Counted from the stretch's first letter, positions 8,976 through 17,476 are shown. The stretch: DNA of 64,000 nucleotides from an uncultured Acidaminococcus sp. (GCA_900538365.1 UPXT01000006.1:14227-78226); one strand, 5' to 3'. Numbers and translations are program-made. The notes: generated by a model not told the origin, from the sequence alone.

Positions 8976-9374
8976 TTATGAATAGATCCATTTTTTTCTG
9001 GATAGATAGTTCCAAATGGTCACAAGTGCCGATGCAAGGATCTTGCTCGGCATAACACTGCCGCCTAAGGCACCGACAAAAAGACGCATCAATAAAAGGT
9101 TCAGCAAAAGTCCCAGTGTCGATACAACAAGGACCAGGGAAAACTCCTTCTTTCTGCTGTAGCGGACGCCACTGTCAAAAACAAAGCAATTGGTCGCAAT
9201 ATAGTGGCAGACCGTGGAGCAAAGATAAGCAAGGCCTGTTGACAAAAGATAATTGAGAGCGAGGCGCACGGCAAATAAATACACCAAAGCCCATTCAAAA
9301 AGGGCCGCCGTCCCGCCAATCACAAGATAGCACAGGATTCGTACCCTTTCATTTTCTGATTTATGCAATGCCAT
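8976..9374 (-). CDS. GtrA family membrane protein
   Basis: 132 aa with four membrane helices, beginning after a short charged N-terminus (RILCYLVIGGTAALFEW). GtrA proteins are thought to flip or handle bactoprenol-linked sugars for polymer glycosylation, and members also occur with lipid-modifying enzymes. Here it lies 45 bases before the lipid kinase and three bases after bofA, so it probably belongs to the same transcript. A role in glycosylating the polymer made by the LTA-synthase-like protein is plausible but not shown. Confidence 0.85.
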   Translation of the reverse strand: MALHKSENERVRILCYLVIGGTAALFEWALVYLFAVRLALNYLLSTGLAYLCSTVCHYIATNCFVFDSGVRYSRKKEFSLVLVVSTLGLLLNLLLMRLFVGALGGSVMPSKILASALVTIWNYLSRKKWIYS

Positions 9375-9377
9375 CGC

Positions 9378-9623
9378 TTAGTGCCCCATGAGCTGATAAA
9401 GCAGCAGGAGGATGACGCCAGGAATTCCAAAGAATCCTGCCACCAAAGCGGAAACAGCACCGATTTCAAGATGCAGGCCGGCAATTCCCCCTACCAGATT
9501 GAAAAGCCAAAGAAGGACCATGCCAACAATCCCGTTCCACAAAAGCTTGAGAGAAAGGGAAAAGATATTGACGACGATCAGAAGGATAACAAGGGCCGCA
9601 AGGCCAAACACCCAAACTTCCAT
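9378..9623 (-). CDS. BofA family (pro-sigma-K processing inhibitor-like) membrane protein
   Basis: 81 aa with two to three hydrophobic helices. The second half (GAVSALVAGFFGIPGVILL) matches the BofA core, whose GxPG segment is characteristic. In Bacillus BofA holds the SpoIVFB protease inactive during sporulation, and bofA lies next to recR there as it does here. No sporulation genes are seen in this window, and Acidaminococcaceae are described as non-sporing. The gene may therefore be a relic of a spore-forming ancestor or have another membrane role. Confidence 0.8.
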   Translation of the reverse strand: MEVWVFGLAALVILLIVVNIFSLSLKLLWNGIVGMVLLWLFNLVGGIAGLHLEIGAVSALVAGFFGIPGVILLLLYQLMGH

Positions 9624-9660
9624 AACTACGTACCGCCTTTCTTCACATCCTAAAGGGCAA

Positions 9661-10257
9661 TCAAAGTTCCCGACGGTTTTCCAGGGCCTTGTAAAGCGTC
9701 AATTCATCGGCATATTCAAGGTCCCCACCCATGGGAAGGCCGTGGGCAATGCGGCTTACCTTGATGCCTAAGGGACGGATGAGGCTCGCCAGATAGGCTG
9801 CCGTCGCCTCCCCCTCCACATCAGAATTGGTTGCAAGGATCACTTCGTGAACTGAACCGTCCTGCAAACGGCGCATGAGTTCGCGGATCTTCAGCTGGTC
9901 AGGGCCCACACCATCAAGGGGAGACAGAACGCCATGAAGGACGTGGTAAACACCTTCAAAACCCTTTGTCCGTTCCATGGCCGCTACATCCTGCGGTTCT
10001 TCAACGACACAGATGAGCCCATGGTCCCGCTTTTCATCCTCACATATTTCACACCGCGTTCCTTCACAAAGATTGAAACAGGACGCACAGAGATGGACCT
10101 GATCCTTGACAGCAACCAGCGCCGCTGCCAGGGCTTCCACATCGCTTCGCTTCATATCAAGGACGTGATAGGAAAGACGCAGCGCTGATTTGGAGCCAAT
10201 ACCCGGCAGTTTGCGCAGTTGCTCATGAAGCCGGGCCAAAGGTTTGATCATGCGCAT
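9661..10257 (-). CDS. recR: Recombination mediator protein RecR
   Basis: 198 aa, the standard length. The N-terminal helix-hairpin-helix contains LRKLPGIGSKSALRLSYH. The zinc finger CASCFNLCEGTRCEIC is at about residues 57-72, and the Toprim domain carries VVEEPQDVAAMERT and a later TNSDVEGEATA. RecR with RecF/RecO loads RecA on gapped DNA. It lies in the conserved order dnaX-ybaB-recR, seven bases after ybaB. Confidence 0.97.
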   Translation of the reverse strand: MRMIKPLARLHEQLRKLPGIGSKSALRLSYHVLDMKRSDVEALAAALVAVKDQVHLCASCFNLCEGTRCEICEDEKRDHGLICVVEEPQDVAAMERTKGFEGVYHVLHGVLSPLDGVGPDQLKIRELMRRLQDGSVHEVILATNSDVEGEATAAYLASLIRPLGIKVSRIAHGLPMGGDLEYADELTLYKALENRREL

Positions 10258-10264
10258 AGCGTTC

Positions 10265-10597
10265 TCAATACATCCCCGGCAGCTTCATGCCGCCCGTTAC
10301 TTTGCCCATTTCCTTTTCCGTCATTTCATCAACCTTTTTCATCGCTTCGTTGACTGCTGTCACAATAAGATCCTGGAGCATTTCTACATCATCTGGATCG
10401 ACAGCTTCAGGTGAAATGGCAAGGCTTACGACATTCTTGCTGCCGTTTACAACAACCTTGACTGCCTCACCGCCTGCCGTGGCTTCCACGGTACGTTCCT
10501 TGAGTTCATCCTGGAGTTTGAGCATCTCACTTTGCATCTTCTGGACTTTTTTCAGCATGCCCTGCATCCCGTTCATTCCCATTCCGCCTTTAAACAT
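10265..10597 (-). CDS. YbaB/EbfC family nucleoid-associated protein
   Basis: 110 aa. The N-terminal helix is Met/Gln/Lys rich (MQGMLKKVQKMQSEMLKLQ), followed by the beta segment VKVVVNGSKNVVSLAISPEAV and a C-terminal helix ending in PGMY. YbaB forms small DNA-binding dimers associated with the nucleoid. It is sandwiched between dnaX (12 bases) and recR (7 bases), the near-universal arrangement, which supports the call. Confidence 0.95.
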   Translation of the reverse strand: MFKGGMGMNGMQGMLKKVQKMQSEMLKLQDELKERTVEATAGGEAVKVVVNGSKNVVSLAISPEAVDPDDVEMLQDLIVTAVNEAMKKVDEMTEKEMGKVTGGMKLPGMY

Positions 10598-10609
10598 TGT
10601 TCATTCCTC

Positions 10610-12496
10610 CTATTGATTTGAATCATCTTTTACAAGGTTTCCGCCAAAGACCATCATGGCCCGTTTGACGGTTTCAGGAAGTTCGTCATCTTCTTTGGAA
10701 AGGGGCGCTTCCTGGGGCGGCGCAGATGGCGCCGCCTTATGTTGGGGGCTAAAGGCCGCGCGGGGCGCAGCCTTCCTTGCCGCTTCCATTTGTTTTTCGC
10801 TGGCCTGTTCGACTGCAAATTCAAAATTCTGCCCGGTCCCTGCCTTTAAGATGGCAAGGACTTCGTCCCTTAGGTCATTGCGCTCGAGGCGGTCCTTGGC
10901 CACCTGCGTTGCCGTCCCCACCGTGAGCCTTTTGCCATCAAAATCAAGGGGAGAAGCCACCCGCGCATAGGCAAAAAAGCCCATCTTATGACGCTGTTTA
11001 AGGCCTTGCAGGACACCATTCCATAGGCGCTGGGCCCCTGCAAGGTCAGACGGCTGTCGGGGGCCGTCCGTTTTTTCTCCAAGGCAGGGAGATGAAGAGG
11101 CGTCCCCGGCTTCCATTTTCTGTTGCGCCGGCTGCGGTACAGCGGACGCCTTCTTTTCAAAAGAAGGTGCCTGCCTTCTTTTGAACGAAGTGGCAGCGGG
11201 CTCTTTCGCAGGGGAAAAAGAAGCTTCTGCTGGAGTTAAGGAAGGCGTGTCCGGCACGGTTTCCTTCGGGTAAACAATAGCCGCTTCCCGCGTTTCGGTT
11301 CCTTTTTTCCTTGCCGGCTCAAATGCAGCGGATACGGCCGGAGCGCCGCCTTCCATAAGGCGAGTGACTTCCCCTTCGAGGGTCTCAATACGGGACAGGA
11401 GTGCCGCGGGACTATCCCCTTCGCCGCGGCAGAGGTCATAAAGACAAATCTCCGCGACAATCTTTGACCGCAAGGAACGCTTTGCATCAAGGGATGCTTC
11501 ATGGATGCGCTCTGTGGCTGCAAGGATGCGGCTGCGCGTAAAAAGCGGTTCCACGGTTTTGAGGTTTTCCGCCGTATCGGTCAAGTAAATCTCTTGATAC
11601 GCCGGGTCCGCCTGATAAAGGAGCAGGGCCCGCATATATTCGAGAAGCTCTGTCAGGACCTGGGTCACGTCTTTTCCATCGTCCATGAGCTGATTAAGAA
11701 GATTCAAGGCAGCAGGCAGGTCGCGGCGGCCAATATTCTCTACCAGGGCCCGCATCGTATCCCGTCCGGCAATACCGAGGACCTGCCGCACCGTTTCAGC
11801 CGTCACGGGGTCAGCCATAATGCTGCACTGATCCAGAAGACCAACGGCATCGCGCATTCCCCCGTCGGCCTGAATGGCCATGAGGCGCAGGGCATCCGGT
11901 TCCGCATTGATTTTACTGCCTTCTGCCACTTTTTTCAGGTGGGCGGCAATATCGTCTACCGTAACGCGGCGAAAATCAAAACGCTGGCACCGGGAATGGA
12001 TGGTTGTCGGGATCTTGTGCGGCTCCGTTGTTGCAAGGATAAAGACAACATGCTCTGGCGGCTCTTCAAGAGTCTTTAGCAGGGCATTGAAGGCATCCAT
12101 CGTAATCATATGCACTTCGTCGATTATATAGACCTTGTAACGGCTGGAAACAGGGGCAAAATGGACTTGTTCCCGCAGCTTCCGGATCTCATCGATTCCG
12201 CGGTTGCTGGCCGCGTCGATTTCAATGACATCAGCACTGGTGCCTTCCGTAATTTCCCGGCAGTGATCACAAGCGTTGCAAGGATGGGGCGTTGGCCCCT
12301 TCTCACAGTTCAGGGCCTTGGCAAGGATCCGCGCCGTACTTGTCTTGCCTGTACCGCGGGGTCCTGTAAACAGGTAAGCATGGGAAATGCGCCCCGACTC
12401 AAGAGCATTCGTGAGCGCTTTCCTGATGTGTTCCTGCCCCACGAGGCCATCAAAATCCTGGGGTCTCCAAGTACGATATAATGCGACGTAAGACAT
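10610..12496 (-). CDS. dnaX: DNA polymerase III subunit gamma/tau
   Basis: Clamp-loader ATPase, 628 aa from the chosen start. N-terminal AAA+ domain: YRTWRPQDFDGLVGQEHI, Walker A GPRGTGKTSTA near residue 45, the zinc module CxnCNACDHC and the DEVHMI Walker B. Then come domain III, a low-complexity Pro/Ala/Lys linker, and a tau-like C-terminus ending in TVKRAMMVFGGNLV. The frame is open back to 12580, but AAAGGA lies eight bases before the ATG at 12496 (MSYVALYRTW), the family start. No obvious frameshift site for a separate gamma form was identified by eye. Confidence 0.96.
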   Translation of the reverse strand: MSYVALYRTWRPQDFDGLVGQEHIRKALTNALESGRISHAYLFTGPRGTGKTSTARILAKALNCEKGPTPHPCNACDHCREITEGTSADVIEIDAASNRGIDEIRKLREQVHFAPVSSRYKVYIIDEVHMITMDAFNALLKTLEEPPEHVVFILATTEPHKIPTTIHSRCQRFDFRRVTVDDIAAHLKKVAEGSKINAEPDALRLMAIQADGGMRDAVGLLDQCSIMADPVTAETVRQVLGIAGRDTMRALVENIGRRDLPAALNLLNQLMDDGKDVTQVLTELLEYMRALLLYQADPAYQEIYLTDTAENLKTVEPLFTRSRILAATERIHEASLDAKRSLRSKIVAEICLYDLCRGEGDSPAALLSRIETLEGEVTRLMEGGAPAVSAAFEPARKKGTETREAAIVYPKETVPDTPSLTPAEASFSPAKEPAATSFKRRQAPSFEKKASAVPQPAQQKMEAGDASSSPCLGEKTDGPRQPSDLAGAQRLWNGVLQGLKQRHKMGFFAYARVASPLDFDGKRLTVGTATQVAKDRLERNDLRDEVLAILKAGTGQNFEFAVEQASEKQMEAARKAAPRAAFSPQHKAAPSAPPQEAPLSKEDDELPETVKRAMMVFGGNLVKDDSNQ

Positions 12497-12567
12497 GGAA
12501 TCCATCCTTTCTCTCTGTTGTACCATGGTATTATACCTTGTTTCCATAAAAAAATTCAACTTATTTC

Positions 12568-12596
12568 TTGACAATGGCATGAATATCCTTTATACT
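12568..12596 (+). promoter_or_regulatory. Sigma-70 promoter for tRNA-Ser(GGA)/SRP RNA
   Basis: Perfect -35 TTGACA (12568-12573), 17-base spacer, -10 TATACT (12591-12596), about 60 bases before the tRNA. It is divergent from dnaX. Confidence 0.8.
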
Positions 12597-12660
12597 AAAA
12601 CACGCAGTCATTTTTAAAGACTGCATACAATTGAAAAGCTTCACCTGAGCATTTCAACCT

Positions 12661-12751
12661 GGAGAGTTGTCCGAGTGGTTGAAGGAGCACGCCTGGAAAG
12701 CGTGTATACGGGATAACCGTATCGAGGGTTCGAATCCCTCACTCTCCGCCA
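12661..12751 (+). tRNA. tRNA-Ser, anticodon GGA
   Basis: Class II tRNA with long variable arm. Acceptor arms GGAGAGT (12661-12667) and ACTCTCC (12741-12747) pair, D-arm TCCGAGTGG, anticodon loop CTGGAAA between GCACGC and GCGTGT arms, T-loop GGTTCGAATCC, encoded CCA at 12749-12751. Reads UCC/UCU codons. Co-oriented with the SRP RNA 56 bases downstream. Confidence 0.97.
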
Positions 12752-12806
12752 TTTAAGAATCCGCCGCAGCATGCGGCTTTTCTTTTAAGTACGTCTTTAT
12801 TTTTTG

Positions 12807-12927
12807 GATGGACCATAGGGATAGGTCCTGCGCAATGGAGTCCTGTGAACCTTGTCAGGTCCGGAAGGAAGCAGCAATAAGCAGATCGCTTCGTGTGCCG
12901 CAGGAGTGCCTGTTCCTGTGGCCCATC
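12807..12927 (+). ncRNA. ffs: Signal recognition particle RNA (small bacterial type)
   Basis: The hallmark helix-8 loop segment GTCAGGTCCGGAAGGAAGCA occurs at about 12857-12876. The flanks pair: GATGGACCATAGGG at the 5' end with its wobble partner in CCTGTGGCCCATC at the 3' end, and CCTGCG with CGCAGG inside, giving a rod of about 120 nt. It scaffolds Ffh for co-translational membrane targeting. The ends are estimated from pairing, so a few bases of uncertainty remain. Confidence 0.93.
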
Positions 12928-12944
12928 GAGAAAATAAGGACAAG

Positions 12945-12986
12945 AAAGCCCGGAGGGAAACAGAAAAGTTTCCCTCCGGGCTTTTT
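12945..12986 (+). terminator. Terminator of tRNA-Ser/SRP RNA unit
   Basis: Perfect 16-base arms (AAAGCCCGGAGGGAAA and its complement, 12945-12960 with 12969-12984), eight-base loop, T-run through 12986. Confidence 0.95.
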
Positions 12987-12989
12987 GTG

Positions 12990-13340
12990 CTGTGGAAAAA
13001 CGGCGGTTCGGCTGTCCATTCGGTACAGGGCCAGATTGCCGTCCTGAGCTTGCGGCTCGGGCTGTCGAGCATAAGACATAAAAATGGCTATGAGGCTGCA
13101 ATGTAAAACACGAAGGGCGGCAGCAAGATTAAATCGGCGACGCGTGAGTTTCCTTACGGCCAGTGGCCGGAATATTGAGGAGATTGAGGCCCGTGGGTGA
13201 CAAAGCAGACAGTTCCAATTGGGCCGAAGATTGCAAAAAACTTCCGCGCTCCCCTAACGTGAGACGGCCCATCATACGATAGCATGAGCTCCTTGCCTCA
13301 GATCAATTTTTCCTAAAGCAAAGAGCTCACATTTTACATC
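12990..13340. other. Unassigned 350-base intergenic region with possible structure
   Basis: No convincing ORF. Several inverted repeats are present: CCTGAGC/GCTCGGG near 13043-13061, a nested stem GGGCC-GAAG / CTTC-CGGCCC across about 13221-13270, and TGAGCTC/GAGCTCA around 13285-13330. GC content is gene-like rather than AT-rich. No RNase P, tmRNA or riboswitch consensus was recognised on either strand. Confidence 0.3.
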
Positions 13341-13344
13341 AAAT

Positions 13345-13363
13345 CAGCCCGATTTTTGGGCTG
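13345..13363 (-). terminator. Probable terminator of the FAD-linked oxidase gene
   Basis: CAGCCC/GGGCTG stem with an A/T loop immediately after the stop codon at 13367, followed on the minus strand by a T-rich tract (ATTTGATG). Confidence 0.55.
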
Positions 13364-13366
13364 GCC

Positions 13367-14767
13367 TCAATATTTAGCAATGACCTTCCCCGGATTGAGG
13401 ACATCCAAGGGATCCAAGGCCTTCTTGATGGACGTCATCATGAACATCTGTCCTGGGTCCGTCAGACGCTCGAGCTGGCCCACTTTCTTTGCTCCGATTC
13501 CATGTTCACCGGAAAGAAGGCCGCCTTGGGCATAGACATAGGCATAGGCCTTTTCATGGAAGGAAGAAAGACTTTCTTCCCAAACCTCATCGCTGAGCTC
13601 CCCTTTTAGGATATTGAAGTGGAGATTTCCATCTCCTGCATGAGCTAGGGTAAAGATGCGGAAAGGATACATTTTGGCAAGTTCCGACAGATCCATGATG
13701 GCATCTGAAATCTTATCCAAGGGGAAGACAAAATCGTCACTGGTACTGACACGGCTTAGGATTCTCGTCGCTTCAAGACAGTTTTTGCGAATCGTCCACA
13801 CCCGATCATCAGCAAGGGAAACTTCAATGGCCCCATGCTGCCGGGACAGTTCATCAACTTTGATCAGCTTTTTATCCATTTCCTCTTCGTCAAAGGTCTC
13901 CAAGGTTAGGATAACGTAGCAGCCATCCTCATAGTGGCTGAGATGAATCTTTGAGTAGTCACTGGAAGCCCTGACGAATCCTTGATCCATGAATTCCACA
14001 CTCGTCGGGTCAAGACCCGCCTTAAGAAGAAGGGGAACAATGCTCGTGGCTTTCCTCGGGTCCGTAAAGATAAGCAGCACATCGGACCGATACGGCGCAA
14101 TGGGAAGGAGCTTCAGCGCCGCCTTGGTAATGATGCCAAGAGTCCCTTCACTGCCAATGACCAGCTGATCAAGACAAAAACCGGTCGTATTCTTCTTCGT
14201 CCGGGCCCCCAGATTTGCAATCTCTCCAGTTGGCAGGACGACTTCAATGGAGTGGACCTGGCTGCGCGTCGTACCATAGCGCACGGCTTTGTCGCCGCCG
14301 GCGTTTGTCGCAAGGTTGCCTCCAATCAGACAACTATCGGCACTGCATGGGTCCCCAGCATAAAAAAGGCCTTCTTTTTTGGCCGCCTCCTGCACGTCAA
14401 GGGTCCGTGCGCCTGCCTCGGCAACGATATACATGCCGTCCCTATTGACTTCGAGGATGCGGTTCATTCGTTCCATCAAAAGGACAATGCCCCCACAAAC
14501 AGCAATGGCCCCATCAGAGACGCTCGTCCCGCCAGATCGGGGCGTTACGGGAAAATGGTGCTTATTGGCAAGTTTCATGACGGCGGCCACTTCTTCCGTG
14601 CTTTGGGGCATCACGACAGCTTCAGGTGTATGGAAAAAGCGTGGATCCGTCTCTTGATCCGTTTGATAAGTTTCAAGGGCCTCCGGCGTCGTCAGGACAT
14701 ATTTTTCGCCTACAATGGCTTTTAATTCCTCGATGACCGCTTCTGTTATCTTTTCATACTGCTGCAT
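13367..14767 (-). CDS. FAD-linked oxidase, GlcD / D-lactate (2-hydroxyacid) dehydrogenase family
   Basis: 466 aa flavoprotein of the vanillyl-alcohol-oxidase fold. FAD-binding PCMH domain: VTPRSGGTSVSDGAI near residue 75, FYAGDPCSADSCLIGGNLATNAGG near 135-155 and IGSEGTLGIIT near 205. C-terminal FAD-linked oxidase domain: AHAGDGNLHFNI near 378 and LLSGEHGIGAKK near 423. It oxidises a 2-hydroxyacid such as D-lactate, glycolate or 2-hydroxyglutarate. No EtfAB genes are adjacent, so an electron-bifurcating lactate dehydrogenase complex cannot be inferred from context. Single-gene unit ending in a small hairpin, about 100 bases downstream of alr. Confidence 0.88.
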   Translation of the reverse strand: MQQYEKITEAVIEELKAIVGEKYVLTTPEALETYQTDQETDPRFFHTPEAVVMPQSTEEVAAVMKLANKHHFPVTPRSGGTSVSDGAIAVCGGIVLLMERMNRILEVNRDGMYIVAEAGARTLDVQEAAKKEGLFYAGDPCSADSCLIGGNLATNAGGDKAVRYGTTRSQVHSIEVVLPTGEIANLGARTKKNTTGFCLDQLVIGSEGTLGIITKAALKLLPIAPYRSDVLLIFTDPRKATSIVPLLLKAGLDPTSVEFMDQGFVRASSDYSKIHLSHYEDGCYVILTLETFDEEEMDKKLIKVDELSRQHGAIEVSLADDRVWTIRKNCLEATRILSRVSTSDDFVFPLDKISDAIMDLSELAKMYPFRIFTLAHAGDGNLHFNILKGELSDEVWEESLSSFHEKAYAYVYAQGGLLSGEHGIGAKKVGQLERLTDPGQMFMMTSIKKALDPLDVLNPGKVIAKY

Positions 14768-14871
14768 CCTGCTTTCCTACCTTTCTTCCATAAAAAACAT
14801 AGGTCCGCCCTTTTCTTAGGGAAAAAGCAGCGGACCCCGTACGAAACGCTTGCAGGCTTGTGCCCACTTTC

Positions 14872-16017
14872 CTAAAAATGATTGTTTTCGTAATGTTTGA
14901 TGGTATATGTGTACGTATATTTCCTAGGAACACGCGTCGATAAAAGGCACATGAGCTCATAAGGAATGGTCCCCACCCACTTGGCCATCTGGTCAAGGGA
15001 AACGCCGCCCGGCCCAAAGATGACCGCTTCATCCCCTTTATGGACACCCGGCACATTTGTCACGTCAACCATGAACTGGTCCATGCAGACGCGTCCAACA
15101 ACAGGGGCCTTATAACCGCGAATCGTGATATAGCCGCGGTTTGACAGGGCGCGGGAATAACCATCGGCATAGCCCAGAGGAATCGTAGCCACCTTCATAG
15201 GCGCTTTCGTCTCGTAAGTGCAGCCATAACCGATCTTCTCGCCGGCTGGGACATCCTTCACAAAGACAACTTCTGCCTTGAGACTGAGGGCTGGTTTTAG
15301 GTCAAGACAGCGCTCCACATCGTCCGATGGCCACAGCCCATAAAGGGTAATGCCCTGACGGACCATGTCACATTCCGTATGCTTCATTTCTGTGATGCCA
15401 GCGCTGTTATCGATGTGAACCAAAGGAATCTGGATGCCCCGGTCCTTGATGGCTCGGTCAGCTTCCATGAATTTCCGATACTGGTTTTCAGCAAAACTTT
15501 TATCCATTTCATCGGCGCTGGCAAAATGGGAAAACATGCCTTCAAGCTCCACATGGGGCAGCTTGCTGATGGCTTCTGCGAGATTGGCCGCCTCTTCAGG
15601 ACGGCAGCCGATCCGGTTCATCCCCGTATCGACGGCCAGATGGACTTTGGCTACCTTGTTTTCCTGCAGGGCTGCTGCCGAAAGCTCCTGGGCCACAGCA
15701 AGATCATAGACCGTTTGGGTGATGTTATAATCCACAAGGGCCTTTTCATGTTCTTCCGTCATGGTTCCCAAAATGAGAATTGGTGCCATGATGCCAGCTT
15801 CCCGAAGCTCCAGGGCTTCCTGTGTCATGGACACCGCCAGATAATTGACGCCTGCCGCCAGGGCTGCCGTTGCAACAGGCACGGCTCCGTGACCATAGGC
15901 ATCAGCTTTGACAACCGCGCAGATTTTTGTCCCCGGTTTGAGGGCTTTGCGCGTGACCTGTACGTTATGGGCAATAGCCGACAGATCGACTTCGGCCCAA
16001 ACATTTCTCGCTCTCAT
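14872..16017 (-). CDS. alr: Alanine racemase
   Basis: PLP enzyme making D-alanine for peptidoglycan, 381 aa. The N-terminal barrel carries AVVKADAYGHGA with the PLP lysine at about residue 37-41. HIDNSAGI near 200 and the C-terminal domain with the catalytic tyrosine (KIGYGCTYETKAPMK) and VCMDQFMVDVTNV are present. A short extra C-terminal tail (YTYTYTIKHYENNHF) is Tyr/Thr rich. It starts at ATG 16017. The gene is divergent from the T-box/metA unit. Confidence 0.96.
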   Translation of the reverse strand: MRARNVWAEVDLSAIAHNVQVTRKALKPGTKICAVVKADAYGHGAVPVATAALAAGVNYLAVSMTQEALELREAGIMAPILILGTMTEEHEKALVDYNITQTVYDLAVAQELSAAALQENKVAKVHLAVDTGMNRIGCRPEEAANLAEAISKLPHVELEGMFSHFASADEMDKSFAENQYRKFMEADRAIKDRGIQIPLVHIDNSAGITEMKHTECDMVRQGITLYGLWPSDDVERCLDLKPALSLKAEVVFVKDVPAGEKIGYGCTYETKAPMKVATIPLGYADGYSRALSNRGYITIRGYKAPVVGRVCMDQFMVDVTNVPGVHKGDEAVIFGPGGVSLDQMAKWVGTIPYELMCLLSTRVPRKYTYTYTIKHYENNHF

Positions 16018-16223
16018 AAAACGCCACCGTTTCCTTAAAATTTACGGGAGTTGCTCCCTGGCCCTTTTAGAAAAGGGCCATACGACTTTATCATACTCTT
16101 TCCCATTTTATTTGGCAACGAAAATTCCAAGGGGGAGCCTTGCTTTTCTCAGGTCCATTCAAGATGACTTTGTAACAGATTGTACAAGATATCCTTTTCC
16201 TACGTAATTTCTTCCCTTTCTCC

Positions 16224-16252
16224 TTGACGGACATTCCCATGCATGCTAAAAT
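16224..16252 (+). promoter_or_regulatory. Sigma-70 promoter of the metA T-box leader
   Basis: -35 TTGACG (16224-16229), 17-base spacer, -10 TAAAAT (16247-16252). It gives a leader of about 295 nt before the metA ATG. Confidence 0.75.
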
Positions 16253-16259
16253 TTTTCCA

Positions 16260-16529
16260 AATTCATAGCAAAACGCGATGAAAGGAAGAGTACTTTTTAT
16301 TGTCTGGCACCAGAGAACTCCCGCTCCGGTGAAAGGGAGTGCAGATAAGGAAAGGAAGATGGTCCTGGAGCTGATTGGCTGAAATCACAGTAGGCCGTAC
16401 GGGTGTGCCCGTTACTGCACTGGGGAATCCGGCTTTGGCCGCGTTCCTAAGAGACCTTGCCCAACGGCAAGGTAAAGCTGGGTGGTACCACGATGCTTTC
16501 GTCCCTGCAGGGAGGAAGGCTTTTTTTTA
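16260..16529 (+). promoter_or_regulatory. T-box leader RNA, methionine-specifying
   Basis: The diagnostic T-box segment GGGTGGTACCACG is at about 16480-16492. It is followed by a terminator hairpin (GCTTTCGTCCC / GGGAGGAAGGC) and a run of eight T ending at 16529. Upstream stem I features include AGGAAGAGTA and GGTGAAAGGGAGTGCAG. The specifier loop region AAGGAAGATGGTCC places an ATG codon at 16359-16361, so uncharged tRNA-Met would stabilise the antiterminator and switch on metA. T-boxes are known to read uncharged tRNA. The specifier choice is my reading. Confidence 0.9.
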
Positions 16530-16552
16530 TTGTAGGAAAGGAGTTTTTTGCC

Positions 16553-17476
16553 ATGCCCATTAAAATTGACGGCGGCCTGTCCGCTGTAAACCGTCTTCGC
16601 GAAGAAGGAATCGTCACCATTGGAAAAGACCGCGCCATGACGCAGGATATCCGTCCCCTAAAAATCCTTATCCTTAACCTCATGCCCCTAAAAAAACCGA
16701 CGGAACTGCAGCTCCTGCGCCTACTGGGCAACTCCCCCATCCAAATCGAAATTGATTTCTGCCGTCCTGTATCCCGCGTCAGCACGCACACGGATAATTC
16801 CTATTTGGACCGGGTCTATCTTGAATGGAATGACATCAAGGACCGTTATTACGATGGGTTCATCATTACAGGTGCGCCTGTCGAAAAGATTGACTTTGAA
16901 GATGTCGAGTACTGGCCTGAACTTGTCCAGTACTTTGAATGGGCCCGGAGCCACGTCTTTTCCGTTCTCCACTATTGTTGGGGCGCCCAAGCTGGGTTAT
17001 ACTATTACTACAACATACCAAAAATCATGCTCCCCAAAAAGCTTTACGGCATCTATCCCTATGGACTTACGACGAACTTCCATCCGCTCCTGCGAGGCTT
17101 TGATGACCGCTACTTCATTCCCCAATCGCGCTATACCCGTGTCGATGACAATAAGATCGATGCTGACCGGCGCCTTGAAGTGTTGAGCCGCAGTGCCGAA
17201 AATGGCATCAACATCTGCAGCACGAGCGATATGCGCCACATCTTTGTCATGGGCCATTTCGAATATGACCGTAATTCTCTGCAGGATGAATTCATCCGTG
17301 ACAAAAACAAGGGCCTTAACCCGGAGCAGCCGAAATTCTACTATCCCGACAATGACAGCAGTGAGCAGCCCTGCTTCAAGTGGTGCAGCTACGCCCACTT
17401 GTTTTACACCAATTGGGTCAATATGGTCTATCAGGAAACACCCTATGACCTGCTGCAGCTGACCCGGAAAGAATAG
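16553..17476 (+). CDS. metAA: Homoserine O-acetyltransferase (MetA family)
   Basis: 307 aa, first committed step of methionine synthesis. With the start at ATG 16553 (AAAGGAG ribosome site; the frame is open further upstream but runs into the T-box terminator) the numbering matches the family exactly: Cys-142 in HYCWGAQAG is the nucleophile, and His-235 and Glu-237 in GHFEYD complete the site. Residue 111 is Glu (GAPVEKIDF). In this family Glu-111 is known to select acetyl-CoA and Gly-111 succinyl-CoA, so acetylation is predicted despite the usual succinyltransferase name. It is controlled by the T-box upstream and followed ten bases later by tadA. Confidence 0.94.
   Translation: MPIKIDGGLSAVNRLREEGIVTIGKDRAMTQDIRPLKILILNLMPLKKPTELQLLRLLGNSPIQIEIDFCRPVSRVSTHTDNSYLDRVYLEWNDIKDRYYDGFIITGAPVEKIDFEDVEYWPELVQYFEWARSHVFSVLHYCWGAQAGLYYYYNIPKIMLPKKLYGIYPYGLTTNFHPLLRGFDDRYFIPQSRYTRVDDNKIDADRRLEVLSRSAENGINICSTSDMRHIFVMGHFEYDRNSLQDEFIRDKNKGLNPEQPKFYYPDNDSSEQPCFKWCSYAHLFYTNWVNMVYQETPYDLLQLTRKE

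Noticed and set aside
12990..13340. RNase P RNA, tmRNA, 6S RNA or cobalamin/lysine riboswitch
   Set aside because: None of the conserved blocks of these RNAs could be matched on either strand; left as unassigned.
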